Source: Palsa-295 sp963785585 (GTDB taxonomy: Bacteria > Acidobacteriota > Terriglobia > Acidiferrales > UBA7541). From it: DNA of 64,000 nucleotides. The notes below the pieces were generated by a model. It was given only the letters and a program-made list of their open reading frames with translations. It had not been told where the DNA came from and made no database searches. The stretch is taken from assembly GCA_963785585.1 (NCBI GenBank), contig CAWAVW010000004.1, positions 1,674,001-1,738,000 of the forward strand. The letters run 5' to 3'. Below are positions 1-9,025 of the stretch, piece after piece. The position numbers were made by a program, and so were the translations under genes. The first letter of the stretch is position 1. Every line of letters starts with the position of its first letter.

Positions 1-738
1 CTCGAAGCCAGCCGCCACATGGAACTGTACGACGAAGAACTGCAGCTCGAACCCTACAAGGAAATCGGCATCGCTACCTGGCCCCCGATCGACACGATGG
101 ACGGCACGTTTGAAGAAGTGCTGCGCGAATTATTCACCGCGCAACTGCAGCTGCTCGAAGACGGGAAATTTCCCATCGCTCTCGGCGGCGAGCATTCGCT
201 CACGCCGCCGCTTGTCTCCGCGACTCTCAAGAAATACAAAGACCTCTGCGTGCTCCACATCGGCGCTCACGCCGAATTGCGCAACGAATTCCAGGGCAAT
301 CCCGGCAGCCACGTTTGCACCATGCGCCGCGTGGTCGAAATGTGCCCCGCCGTCCAGGTGGGCGTTCGCTCGCTTTCCGAGGAAGAAGCCAAAGCGATCC
401 CCAAGCTGCGCACGAAAATCTACTGGGCCAAAGATATCGTCCGCGCTCCCGTGAAGGCCTGGATCGCGAAAGTGCTCGAAGACCTGAGCCCAAACGTGTA
501 TCTGACTGTAAATGTCGATGGCTTCGACTCGTCCATCGTCTCCGCCACCGGCGCTCCGGAACCCGGCGGTCTTGACTGGCACGAAGTGACTTCGCTGATC
601 CGCGCCGTCGCCGATCACAAAAAAATCGTGGCGATGGACATCGCCGAACTCTCGCCGCGTCCCCGCGACCACGCCTCCGATTTTCTCGTCGCGAAATTGA
701 TTTACAAAACGCTTGGCTACGTCTTTTGCCATTCGTGA
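1..738 (+). CDS. Agmatinase/ureohydrolase-family protein, 5' truncated by window edge, probably catalytically altered
   Basis: The reading frame is open from base 1, so the start lies upstream; 245 codons are visible. The ureohydrolase fold is clear from GGEHS near residue 60, a SHVCTMRR block and the GAPEPGGL block near residue 185. Known family members bind two manganese ions through DAHxD and DxDxxDP motifs. Here the first reads GAHAE and the second NVDGFDS, so three aspartates are replaced by G, E and N. The fold should be kept, but hydrolysis of agmatine or arginine is doubtful. It may be a pseudoenzyme or act on another substrate. Family assignment is firm; function is not. Confidence 0.85.
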   Translation, partial: LEASRHMELYDEELQLEPYKEIGIATWPPIDTMDGTFEEVLRELFTAQLQLLEDGKFPIALGGEHSLTPPLVSATLKKYKDLCVLHIGAHAELRNEFQGNPGSHVCTMRRVVEMCPAVQVGVRSLSEEEAKAIPKLRTKIYWAKDIVRAPVKAWIAKVLEDLSPNVYLTVNVDGFDSSIVSATGAPEPGGLDWHEVTSLIRAVADHKKIVAMDIAELSPRPRDHASDFLVAKLIYKTLGYVFCHS

Positions 739-795
739 GATTTCCGTAAAATTAAAACCGGCGCAATATTTGACACGATCTCGGAGGTCCCACCG

Positions 796-1113
796 ATGTT
801 CGCTTCCGCTTTTCTTGTAGCGCAAAACCAGCACGACTTTGTCGTGTATGTCCAGACGCATGGCATCGTCTGGTGGATCATCATCGGCCTGCTGGCCGGA
901 TGGCTTGCCGGCACTCTCGCGCGCGGCCGCGGATTCGGTTGCGTCACGAACGTGATCCTCGGCCTGGTCGGCGCCGTGATCGGCGGCTGGATCTTTCAGC
1001 GCCTCGGCATTATCGCCTTCGGATTCTGGGGCAGCCTCGCCGCCGCCACGGTCGGCGCCATCCTGCTCGTCGCCATCGCCCGCCTGTTTGCCGGCGGCAG
1101 CGAGCGTGATTAG
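796..1113 (+). CDS. GlsB/YeaQ/YmgE family small membrane protein
   Basis: A 105-residue protein with three hydrophobic helices (about residues 24-44, 50-70 and 78-99) separated by glycine-rich turns. The segments GLLAGWLAG, GLVGAVIGG and AATVGAILL are typical of the transglycosylase-associated (GlsB/YeaQ/YmgE) family of inner-membrane stress proteins, whose biochemical role is not settled. A GGAGG ribosome site at 782-786 supports the ATG at 796. The N-terminal 20 residues are longer than in many relatives. It stands alone between the agmatinase-like gene and RNase J. Confidence 0.8.
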   Translation: MFASAFLVAQNQHDFVVYVQTHGIVWWIIIGLLAGWLAGTLARGRGFGCVTNVILGLVGAVIGGWIFQRLGIIAFGFWGSLAAATVGAILLVAIARLFAGGSERD

Positions 1114-1374
1114 CGGTCGCCGTCGGCCACAATCCTCGCCTTGGCTCGTGATCTCCGCGACATCAGGGGATTTTCTTCGTCTCCTCTGCGCATCCATTTT
1201 TTGACTTTACTTCCGTGAATGCAGGCCGCTCCACTCCGCCGCTTCCGCCCAATGTGATACGATTGCCCTCGAACAAAAACGAATCGAAGCGTGAGCCAAT
1301 CCGCTCCACCAACGTCTTCGCCGTCGTAAGCTGCCCCGATCGAAGAGTTGGGCGACACCATCGGAAGGAAAAAC

Positions 1375-3045
1375 TTGAGTCAACAATCGTTGTGGGCTAT
1401 CCCGCTAGGCGGACTCGGCGAGTTCGGCATGAACATGATGGTCCTGCGCACCGGCGACGACATTATCGTCATCGACGCGGGCCTGATGTTTCCCGAACAG
1501 GAATTGCTGGGCGTCGATATCGTGATTCCCGATATCACCTACCTGAAGCAAAATCGCAATAAAATCCGCGCCATCGTGCTCACGCACGCGCACGAAGATC
1601 ACATCGGGGGCATTCCTTACATCCTTCCCGAGCTCAACGTTCCGGTCTATGGCACTGAATTCACGCTCGCCATCGTTCGCAAAAAACTCGAGGAGCATGG
1701 CCAGCTCGAAAAAGCGAAATTGCATGAAGTGAAAGCCGGACAAACCACCGTCCTCGGCGCTTTCTCGATCGAATATCTGCACGTCACGCACAGCACCATC
1801 GACTGCGTCGCGCTCGCCGTGCGCACGCCCGTCGGCGTCATCATCCACACCGGCGACTTCAAGATCGATCCCACGCCCGTGGATGGCAAACCTTTTGACC
1901 TTCACGCCTTCGCGCGCTACGGCCAGGAAGGCGTCCTCGCTCTTTTCAGTGACAGCACCAACGTCGAGCGCCCCGGCTTCACTCCGTCCGAGCGCTCGGT
2001 CGTCGTGCGCCTCGAAGAGCTTTTCCGCGCCGCTCCCGCGAAAGTCGTCATCTCCTGCTTTTCCAGCTCGGTTCATCGCGTGCAGCAGGTAATCGATATC
2101 GCTCGCTCGGTCGGTCGCAAAGTCGGAGTGGTCGGCCGCAGCATGGTGGACAACATCGAAATCGCCCACGGCCTGGGCAAATTGCGAGTGCCGGACGGCA
2201 GCATGGTCCGCCCCCAGGACATTCGCAGCTACGACCCGCAAAAACTCGTTGTGCTCGCAAGCGGCACGCAGGCAGAACCCATGTCCGCCCTTTCGCGCAT
2301 CTCCGTGGACAATCACCGGCTGCTCAGCATCGCCGAAAACGACACCGTCATTCTTTCCTCGCGCATCATTCCCGGAAACGAAAAGGCCATCTTCCGGATG
2401 ATCGACCACTTCTTCCGCCGCCGCGTCCTCGTTTACTACGAAAGTGGCGGCTCGGCTCCGATCCATGTTTCCGGTCACGCCAGCCAGGAAGAAATGAAGA
2501 TCCTGCTCCAACTGGTGAAGCCGAAATATTTCGTTCCGATTCACGGGGAATATCGCCAGCTGTTCCGGCATTCGGCGCTTGCCGAACAGCTCGGCGCCGT
2601 CGGCAGTCAGATCTTCCTGCTCGAAAGCGGTCAGCCGGTCGAATTCATGGCCGACGGCACCGCGCATCGCCGCGAACCGGTCACAGCCGGACGCGTGCTG
2701 GTCGATTCCGGCTCGCTCGAAGAGATTGAAGAGGTCGTGATTCGCGACCGCCGCCACCTTTCCGAAGACGGCGTCGTCGTGCCGATCATCGCCATCAACA
2801 AACATTCCGGCAAAATCGAAACCGCGCCCGAAATCGTCACTCGCGGATTTTTGCCATCCGAAGACGGCGCCGAAATCATCGACCAGGCTCGCCAGATCAT
2901 CGTGAAAACCATCGAACAATCCACGCAGGAAGAAAAAACCGACTGGAGCGTCATCAAGGAAAAAATCCGGCAGGATCTGAAGCGTTTCCTCAACAAACAG
3001 ACCGCCAAGCGACCGCTCATTCTTCCCGTGATTCTGGAAATCTAA
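1375..3045 (+). CDS. rnj: Ribonuclease J
   Basis: RNase J is a metallo-beta-lactamase/beta-CASP exo- and endoribonuclease that matures and degrades RNA in the cytoplasm. The 556-residue product carries the zinc motif HAHEDHIGG near residues 71-79, a second GDFK motif, the beta-CASP block with FSSSVHR, SGHAS, the PIHGEYRQL segment and the C-terminal domain found in RNase J. I chose the TTG at 1375 because GGAAGGAA lies just 5 bases upstream; an in-frame TTG at 1348 has a weaker site. The GNAT gene follows 6 bases after the stop, suggesting co-transcription. Confidence 0.95.
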   Translation: MSQQSLWAIPLGGLGEFGMNMMVLRTGDDIIVIDAGLMFPEQELLGVDIVIPDITYLKQNRNKIRAIVLTHAHEDHIGGIPYILPELNVPVYGTEFTLAIVRKKLEEHGQLEKAKLHEVKAGQTTVLGAFSIEYLHVTHSTIDCVALAVRTPVGVIIHTGDFKIDPTPVDGKPFDLHAFARYGQEGVLALFSDSTNVERPGFTPSERSVVVRLEELFRAAPAKVVISCFSSSVHRVQQVIDIARSVGRKVGVVGRSMVDNIEIAHGLGKLRVPDGSMVRPQDIRSYDPQKLVVLASGTQAEPMSALSRISVDNHRLLSIAENDTVILSSRIIPGNEKAIFRMIDHFFRRRVLVYYESGGSAPIHVSGHASQEEMKILLQLVKPKYFVPIHGEYRQLFRHSALAEQLGAVGSQIFLLESGQPVEFMADGTAHRREPVTAGRVLVDSGSLEEIEEVVIRDRRHLSEDGVVVPIIAINKHSGKIETAPEIVTRGFLPSEDGAEIIDQARQIIVKTIEQSTQEEKTDWSVIKEKIRQDLKRFLNKQTAKRPLILPVILEI

Positions 3046-3051
3046 TCCGCC

Positions 3052-3537
3052 GTGGCGATCCTTCTCCGCACGCACAGGCCCGAAGACTTCGACGCTCTCT
3101 ACGAGATCGATCAGGCCTGCTACGAACCGGAAATCGCCTACTCCAGGCGCGAGTTGCAAGCCTACCTGCGTTACCCGGGTTCGGATTGCGTTGTCGCTGA
3201 AATCGGGGGCCAGATCGCCGGTTTTTGCATCACCGCGCACCAAGCCGACCGCGGCTATATCGTAACCATCGACGTGCTTGAAAAATTCCGCCGCGACGGC
3301 GTGGGCTCGGCGCTGCTCAACGAAGTCGAAAAGCGCCTCGAAACGGACGGCGTTTCTCTGATCACTTTGGAAACCGCAACCGACAACGATTCCGCCGTTG
3401 CCTTCTGGCAAAAGCATGGCTATCGTACTCGCGGAGTTCGCAAAGGCTATTACCCAAACGGCCGCGACGCCTACGCCATGACCAAGACGTTGAAAGAGCC
3501 GCTCAAACGCGCTCGCAAAGCGGCGAAGACGCCGTAA
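3052..3537 (+). CDS. GNAT family N-acetyltransferase (RimI-like)
   Basis: A 161-residue GNAT protein starting with GTG, 6 bases after the RNase J stop. The acetyl-CoA pyrophosphate loop is RRDGVGSALL near residue 83, preceded by the IVTIDVLEKFR strand, and the C-terminal AVAFWQKHGY block is typical of RimI-type acetyltransferases. The acceptor cannot be read from sequence: it could be a protein N-terminus or a small molecule. The tail after residue 150 is basic. Position suggests it is co-transcribed with rnj. Confidence 0.85.
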   Translation: MAILLRTHRPEDFDALYEIDQACYEPEIAYSRRELQAYLRYPGSDCVVAEIGGQIAGFCITAHQADRGYIVTIDVLEKFRRDGVGSALLNEVEKRLETDGVSLITLETATDNDSAVAFWQKHGYRTRGVRKGYYPNGRDAYAMTKTLKEPLKRARKAAKTP

Positions 3538-3580
3538 CAATCCCGGCGCGCAGCCGGTCACACGGAGCACTTACAACCCC

Positions 3581-4435
3581 ATGTTACTTTGGCAAGCCAT
3601 CCTGCTGGCTGTGGTGCAAGGCCTCACCGAATTTCTGCCGATCAGCAGTTCGGCTCACTTGATCCTGATTCCCTGGCTTTCCCACGGCCGCATCCCGGAG
3701 CCGGGCATCGCCTTCGATGTGGCGCTCCACCTCGGCACCCTGATCGCCGTCGTCCTCTATTTTATTCGTGACTGGATTCAGCTCATCCTCTGCGGCCTCG
3801 GTTTCCATTACCCGAAGCGCGCCAGCGAACAAATGGTTCTCACCAATCAACGCCTGTTTTGGTACTTAGTGATTGGCACCATTCCCGGCGCTCTGGTCGG
3901 CTTTTTCTTCGAGCACTGGATCGACGAGAATCTCCGGAATCCCATTCCGATCGCGTCACTGATGATTATCGTCGCCTTCGTTATGATGTACGCCGAGTAC
4001 GTTGCGCGTCTCGACCGCCGGATTGATCAAACCTCTCTCGGCGATTCGATTGTGATTGGCGCTTCCCAAGCGCTGGCGCTGTTCCCTGGCGTTTCCCGCT
4101 CCGGTATAACCATCTCGACGGGTCTTTTCCGAGGCATGACGCGCGAAGCCGCAGCCCGCTTTTCGTTCTTGCTCTCAACGCCGCTGATCGCCGGCGCCGC
4201 CGCCAAGGAAGTCCCCAAGCTCATCAAGCAGCAGCACGCCCTCGGCAATCTGGGTATGCCGATGTCCACCATCGCCATCAGCATCGCTGTGTCGGCCATC
4301 GTGGGCTTCATCGTCATCGCGTTTTTCCTGCAGTATTTACAGACACGCACATTGAAGTTATTTATTTACTACCGAATCGCGTTTGGTATAGTCATCCTGT
4401 TGCTCGCGTTCCTCCCACTGGGCTACGCGCGTTAA
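3581..4435 (+). CDS. uppP: Undecaprenyl-diphosphatase UppP/BacA
   Basis: UppP dephosphorylates undecaprenyl diphosphate to regenerate the lipid carrier for peptidoglycan precursors. The 284-residue product has about eight membrane helices, the N-terminal motif EFLPISSSAHL (residues 17-27) and the second signature PGVSRSGITIS near residue 170, which together form the active site in this family. Length is normal. A likely further role, known for the family, is bacitracin tolerance. Confidence 0.95.
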   Translation: MLLWQAILLAVVQGLTEFLPISSSAHLILIPWLSHGRIPEPGIAFDVALHLGTLIAVVLYFIRDWIQLILCGLGFHYPKRASEQMVLTNQRLFWYLVIGTIPGALVGFFFEHWIDENLRNPIPIASLMIIVAFVMMYAEYVARLDRRIDQTSLGDSIVIGASQALALFPGVSRSGITISTGLFRGMTREAAARFSFLLSTPLIAGAAAKEVPKLIKQQHALGNLGMPMSTIAISIAVSAIVGFIVIAFFLQYLQTRTLKLFIYYRIAFGIVILLLAFLPLGYAR

Positions 4436-4667
4436 GCGCCAGCGCGCCCCAGGTCTTACGCGGCGGCCTTCCCCTATTTGTGCCTGCATGAATTTGTTTC
4501 AGCTCGGCGACCGGTCCGCAGCCGGTACATGAATTTGTCGCCGCCGCTGATAGTCCCGAAATACGGGACTTGCTGAACCAGCTGCCTCGCAGCATCCAGG
4601 CAGCCGTCCAGCCACACATCTCGACAAGCCCACGGGCCTCGAGGTGACAGGATTAAAGGAGAAAGTC

Positions 4668-7013
4668 GTGCGGATTCTTACGCCCAGTGACAACAAACGC
4701 CTCAACGAAATGGTCGGTTTTGTCGGACTCAGTATCGCCGTTCTTCTGACTCTCAGCCTGCTCTCCTACTCTCCGCACGATGCGTCCTTCAATGTTTCCG
4801 CGCCCGCTCCCGGCTCGATGCCCGCGCGAAATTGGATTGGGCCCGTCGGTGCGCACATGTCTGACGCATTCTTTCAGGTCTTCGGCTACGCGGCTTTCCT
4901 GTTCCCCATTGGAATGTTTGTGGTCGCGATGCGTTGGTTCCGCAGCCAGCTGCTTGAAGCGCCCGTCACCAAAATCGTCGGCGGTACAATGCTCGTCGCT
5001 TCCTTCGCCTCTGAGCTTTCCCTGCTGCACGTATGGGACGTCCGCGGGGCGCTGCCCGCCGGTGGCTTGCTCGGCACGATTCTTGCGCAAGGTTTGCGCG
5101 CCGCGTTCAATTCGCCGGGCGCGAACCTCATCTCAATTGCCACGCTTCTAACGGCTCTCTTTCTCACCACCAGCTTTTCGCTCAGCAAAGCCGCCGCGTG
5201 GATGAAGCAACCGCTTTCCGACGACGGCACAATCGGCCAGTGGTTCGCTCGCCTCAAGGAATGGCGCGAAGAGAAGGAATCCACCAAGCTGCGCCGCCGC
5301 GTGGAAGAAATCAAAATCGCGGGAAGGCCCCCTGTCGCCCAGCAGCGCGTCTCCACGAAATCCGTTGCCCTGGCCGAACCGGACGAAGAAATCGAGGAAG
5401 CCGAGCCGGAGCCGGAGCAGGAAGAGCGCAAGCCGCTCGGCCGCATGCCGACCATCATCAAATTTCGCGACGAAGAGCCCGCACCCGCCGCCAAGAAAAA
5501 GGGTCCCGAGCCGAAAGTTGCACTGGGCCGGACGAATTACAGGCTGCCGCCCTCCTCCCTTCTCACTGCCGCCGAGCGCGGCGAGAAGATGGACGAAAAT
5601 GAGCTGAAAGATCGCGCTCGCGCCATCGAACAAAAATGCATGGAGTTCGACATCGGCGGCCACGTGACGCAGATCAATCCCGGCCCGGTCGTCACCACCT
5701 TCGAATTCAAGCCCGAAGCCGGCGTGAAATACAGCCGCATTCAGGGCCTTGGCGACGATCTTTGCCTGGCGCTGCAGGCCGAATCGATTCTGATCGAGCG
5801 CATCCCCGGCAAATCCACGGTCGGCATCGAAGTTCCGAACGTAAAGCGCGAAACCATCGCCCTTCGCGACGTCGTCGAATCGCCGGAATTCAGCCACTCG
5901 CCGTCGAAACTCACTCTGGCATTCGGTAAGGACCTCATCGGCCGCATCCGCGCCGGAGATCTCGCCTCGATGCCTCACCTGCTGATCGCCGGCTCAACGG
6001 GCACCGGCAAGAGCGTGTTCATCAATTCGTTGCTGATGAGCATGCTCTACAAGGCCACGCCGGATGAACTGAAGATGGTGCTCATCGACCCGAAGCAGCT
6101 GGAACTCGGTCTCTACGCCGACATCCCGCACCTCTTCACGCCGGTGGTCACCGACGCGAAAGTCGCCGCGAACGTCATGCGCAACTCCGTCCGCGAAATG
6201 GAGCGCCGCCTGAAATTGCTTGCCGCTCGCGGCGTCCGCAACATCGAGCAGTACAACCGGACCTTCGAAAAGGGCCAATCGCTTTCGCTGTTTGACGGCA
6301 CCGAGGAAGAAGAGCACAAGCCGCTTCCCTACCTGGTCATCGTCATCGACGAGCTCGCCGACCTGATGATGGTCGATACCAACGGCGTGGAAGAATCGAT
6401 CACCCGCCTCGCGCAAATGGCTCGCGCGGTCGGCATTCACCTGATCCTCGCCACCCAGCGCCCGTCGGTGGACGTAATCACCGGACTCATCAAAGCCAAT
6501 TTCCCGGCCCGCATTTCGTTCCGCGTGGCCAGCAAAGTCGACTCTCGCACCATTCTCGACGCCAACGGCTCGGAATCCCTGCTCGGCAAGGGCGATATGC
6601 TCTACTTGCCCGCCGGGTCGTCGCGCCTGCATCGCGTGCACGGCCCGTACGTAAACGAACGCGAAGTCGAAGCCGTCTGCGATTTCTGGCGCGAACAAGC
6701 GAAGGCCATCTACAACGAAGAGCTTCTCAAGCCGCCCAAGGACGAAAATGCCGCCGGTGGCGGCAGCGGCGCCGATGGCGGCGAGGAAGTCGACGACGAC
6801 CTCTATCAGGATGCCGTCCGCGTCGTCTGCGAAATGGGCCGCGCTTCCACGTCCACTCTGCAGCGACGTCTCCGCGTCGGTTACGGCCGCGCCGCCCGCT
6901 TGATCGACTTGATGGAAAAAGACGGAATCGTCGGCCCCGCCGATGGCTCCAAAGCTCGTGAAGTATTGAAGAGCCGCGGATGGATGAAGGAATACGACGA
7001 TTCGATGAAGTGA
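4668..7013 (+). CDS. ftsK: DNA translocase FtsK/SpoIIIE
   Basis: FtsK is a septum-anchored ATPase that pumps DNA to resolve chromosome dimers at division. The 781-residue protein has four N-terminal membrane helices (within about residues 15-180), a short acidic E/P-rich linker, the alpha domain, a RecA-like motor with Walker A GSTGTGKS and Walker B LVIVIDELADLMM, and a C-terminal winged-helix gamma domain that in the family reads KOPS sequences. I chose the GTG at 4668, 6 bases after AAAGGAG; a GTG 24 bases earlier has no good site. The linker is far shorter than in E. coli FtsK. Confidence 0.95.
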   Translation: MRILTPSDNKRLNEMVGFVGLSIAVLLTLSLLSYSPHDASFNVSAPAPGSMPARNWIGPVGAHMSDAFFQVFGYAAFLFPIGMFVVAMRWFRSQLLEAPVTKIVGGTMLVASFASELSLLHVWDVRGALPAGGLLGTILAQGLRAAFNSPGANLISIATLLTALFLTTSFSLSKAAAWMKQPLSDDGTIGQWFARLKEWREEKESTKLRRRVEEIKIAGRPPVAQQRVSTKSVALAEPDEEIEEAEPEPEQEERKPLGRMPTIIKFRDEEPAPAAKKKGPEPKVALGRTNYRLPPSSLLTAAERGEKMDENELKDRARAIEQKCMEFDIGGHVTQINPGPVVTTFEFKPEAGVKYSRIQGLGDDLCLALQAESILIERIPGKSTVGIEVPNVKRETIALRDVVESPEFSHSPSKLTLAFGKDLIGRIRAGDLASMPHLLIAGSTGTGKSVFINSLLMSMLYKATPDELKMVLIDPKQLELGLYADIPHLFTPVVTDAKVAANVMRNSVREMERRLKLLAARGVRNIEQYNRTFEKGQSLSLFDGTEEEEHKPLPYLVIVIDELADLMMVDTNGVEESITRLAQMARAVGIHLILATQRPSVDVITGLIKANFPARISFRVASKVDSRTILDANGSESLLGKGDMLYLPAGSSRLHRVHGPYVNEREVEAVCDFWREQAKAIYNEELLKPPKDENAAGGGSGADGGEEVDDDLYQDAVRVVCEMGRASTSTLQRRLRVGYGRAARLIDLMEKDGIVGPADGSKAREVLKSRGWMKEYDDSMK

Positions 7014-7066
7014 GGCGGGTGCACCCAAAACCGAACTCCTCCCACGCTCACTTTCACATCGGCTCC

Positions 7067-7120
7067 TGTAGCGGCGCGTTGCGCTGCGATTGCCCAAGGC
7101 GGCGAATTTGATTTTGAATG
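7067..7120 (+). repeat. Half copy of the TGTAGCGGC element
   Basis: The stretch begins TGTAGCGGC and ends GAATTTGATTTTGAATGG. The same order of blocks begins the inverted-repeat element at 32961 (TGTAGCGGC, then GAATTTGGTTTTGAATTG). There is no matching right arm here, so this looks like a solo or decayed half. Confidence 0.45.
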
Positions 7121-7154
7121 GATCATCGTCTCCCGCGCTAGACTCATCCGGCCC

Positions 7155-8369
7155 ATGTCTTCATCTCCGCATTCCGCTGATCCCGCGTCCGCCGGCGCGC
7201 CTGCGCCTCGGGGCATGTCGCGTCCGCTCGTAATTCTCTTCGCGGTTTCCTGCGGGCTCGCCGTCGGCAACATTTATTACGCGCAACCGCTTCTCGACAC
7301 TCTCGAAATTCAATTTCACGTCAGCCAGTCGGTCATTGGTCTGGTCATCACCATGACGCAGATCGGCTACGCCACCGGCCTGCTCGTGCTCGTACCGCTC
7401 GGCGATCTGATCGAAAACCGGCGACTGATCATCACAATCCTCTTCGGCACGGTCTCGTCGTTGCTGATCGCCGCATTCGCTCCCACGATTTCGATTTTCT
7501 TCGTTGCGGCGCTGCTCATTGGAGTCACATCCGTGGTTGCGCAGGTGTTGATCCCGCTTGCCGCGGAGCTCACTCCGCCGGCAAAACGCGGACAAGTCGT
7601 CGGCCAAATCATGAGCGGCTTGCTGCTCGGCATCCTTTTCGCGCGCGCGATTGCCGGATTCGTCGCCGGAGCGTTCGGGTGGCGCGCTGTGTACTTCGCA
7701 TCCGCCGCACTGTTGTTGGCGCTGATCGTCGTACTGCTTAAAGCGCTGCCGGCGCGCACGCCGTCGTTTGCGGGCACCTATGGCCGGCAGCTGCGGTCGC
7801 TCTTTCGCATTTTTCGCGGCGAACCCGTCCTTCGCCGCCGCGCGTTTTACCAGGCCGCCATGTTCGCCAGCTTCAGCGCGTTCTGGACGACCATCACATT
7901 TCTTCTCGCCGGGCCCGAATATCGGTTCACCCAAACGCAAATCGGATTTTTCGCGCTGGCTGGAGCCGCTGGCGCGTTCATCGCGCCCGTCGCCGGACGC
8001 TTGGGCGATCGCGGCTACCAGCGTCCCGCGACTGGTTTTGCATTCCTCGTAGCGATCTTCGGCTACCTGATTACGCTCTGGTCCGGCCACTTATTGATTC
8101 TGGTTGCCGCCGCCATCCTGATCGACTGCGCGGTGCAAACCACGCTGGTCACCGGCCAGCAGATGATCTACAACCTGAAACCGGAGGAACGCAGTCGCCT
8201 GAACACGCTGTTCATCGCCACGTTCTTTGTTGGCGGAGCGATTGGCTCCGCGGTTGCGTCCTACGGCTATGAGCGCATCGGCTGGCACGCCGTGGTGGCC
8301 ATTGGTTCGGCGCTTTCCGTGATCGCTTTCCTCTACTGGCTCACCGAACCGTCGCGGCAGTTTTCCTGA
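7155..8369 (+). CDS. Major facilitator superfamily transporter
   Basis: A 404-residue MFS permease with 12 predicted membrane helices. The N-terminal block VGNIYYAQPLLDTLE and the cytoplasmic motif near GDLIENRRL resemble the drug/sugar-efflux type group (YnfM/AraJ-like). Substrate cannot be predicted. The gene stands alone; the 140 bases before it include a 54-base stretch similar to one end of the inverted-repeat element at 32961-33095. Confidence 0.85.
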   Translation: MSSSPHSADPASAGAPAPRGMSRPLVILFAVSCGLAVGNIYYAQPLLDTLEIQFHVSQSVIGLVITMTQIGYATGLLVLVPLGDLIENRRLIITILFGTVSSLLIAAFAPTISIFFVAALLIGVTSVVAQVLIPLAAELTPPAKRGQVVGQIMSGLLLGILFARAIAGFVAGAFGWRAVYFASAALLLALIVVLLKALPARTPSFAGTYGRQLRSLFRIFRGEPVLRRRAFYQAAMFASFSAFWTTITFLLAGPEYRFTQTQIGFFALAGAAGAFIAPVAGRLGDRGYQRPATGFAFLVAIFGYLITLWSGHLLILVAAAILIDCAVQTTLVTGQQMIYNLKPEERSRLNTLFIATFFVGGAIGSAVASYGYERIGWHAVVAIGSALSVIAFLYWLTEPSRQFS

Positions 8370-8429
8370 GTTCGTCAATTTCGTTTGTCACCGCCCGCGA
8401 TTTTCCGTAAAATCATGAGCTGTGTTTGT

Positions 8430-8504
8430 GCCGAGGTAGCTCATTGGTAGAGCGCGGCCCTGAAAAGGCCGGCGTAGCCAGTTCGATTCTGGCCCTCGGC
8501 ACCA
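8430..8504 (+). tRNA. tRNA-Phe (GAA)
   Basis: The cloverleaf is complete: acceptor GCCGAGG/CCTCGGC, D stem GCTC/GAGC, anticodon stem CGGCC/GGCCG around loop CTGAAAA (anticodon GAA), variable GCGTA, T stem GCCAG/CTGGC around TTCGATT. Discriminator A is followed by an encoded CCA at 8502-8504. It is a single tRNA gene in the gap between the MFS and monooxygenase genes. Confidence 0.97.
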
Positions 8505-8657
8505 TTTCTTCCCCGACGATCCCCCGCTGCAACACTTCTGTTCCGTCTCCTGGCCGTTCCCTTCGATCGAACGTTCGCCCGCGATTGCTATTCGCTGTAT
8601 AGTTCAGGTGCAAGCTCGAAGGGGATCGAATCTCCCTCGCGCCCATAGGAGATCTCA

Positions 8658-8960
8658 ATGGTTAAGCTCGCACTATACGCACACATGGAAGCAAAGCCGG
8701 GGAAAGAGGCCGAAGTAGAAGCGTTTTTGAAAAGCGCGCTGCCGCTTGTAGAAGCGGAACCTGGCACGCGCACCTGGTACGCGCTGACGCTGGGTCGCGG
8801 AATGTACGCGATTGTCGATACATTCGACGACGAGGCGGGACGGGACGCTCATCTAAACGGCAAAGTCGCCGCGGCACTCATGGCTCGCGCCTCTGAACTG
8901 TTTTCGCGGCCGCCTTCCATCAGCAAACTGGAAATTCTAGCCGCCAAAACCGCGAAGTAA
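8658..8960 (+). CDS. Putative quinol monooxygenase (ABM domain)
   Basis: A 100-residue antibiotic-biosynthesis-monooxygenase (ABM/YgiN-like) protein. The pattern is typical: MVKLALYAHMEAKPGKE at the start, VEAFLKSALPLVEAEPGT, then WYAL, a central DTFDDEAGRDAHLNG block and a C-terminal strand. Members are small dimeric ferredoxin-like barrels that oxidise quinols or act on other aromatic compounds without a bound cofactor. AGGAG stands upstream of the ATG. No neighbour hints at a substrate. Confidence 0.85.
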   Translation: MVKLALYAHMEAKPGKEAEVEAFLKSALPLVEAEPGTRTWYALTLGRGMYAIVDTFDDEAGRDAHLNGKVAAALMARASELFSRPPSISKLEILAAKTAK

Positions 8961-9025
8961 TTTCGTCGAATGAATCCGGGCCGTCCACCGTCCGCGGCCC
9001 GCAGGATCTCGCGAAAGTGTTTGCC

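Noticed and set aside
130..1197. 355-codon minus-strand frame opposite the agmatinase-like and GlsB-type genes
   Set aside because: Covers two plus-strand genes; composition is that of an antisense shadow.
1405..3570. 721-codon open frame antisense to RNase J and the GNAT gene
   Set aside because: Shadow frame produced by high GC and codon bias; it runs across two well-supported genes on the other strand and has an Asp/Phe/Val-rich, non-protein-like composition.
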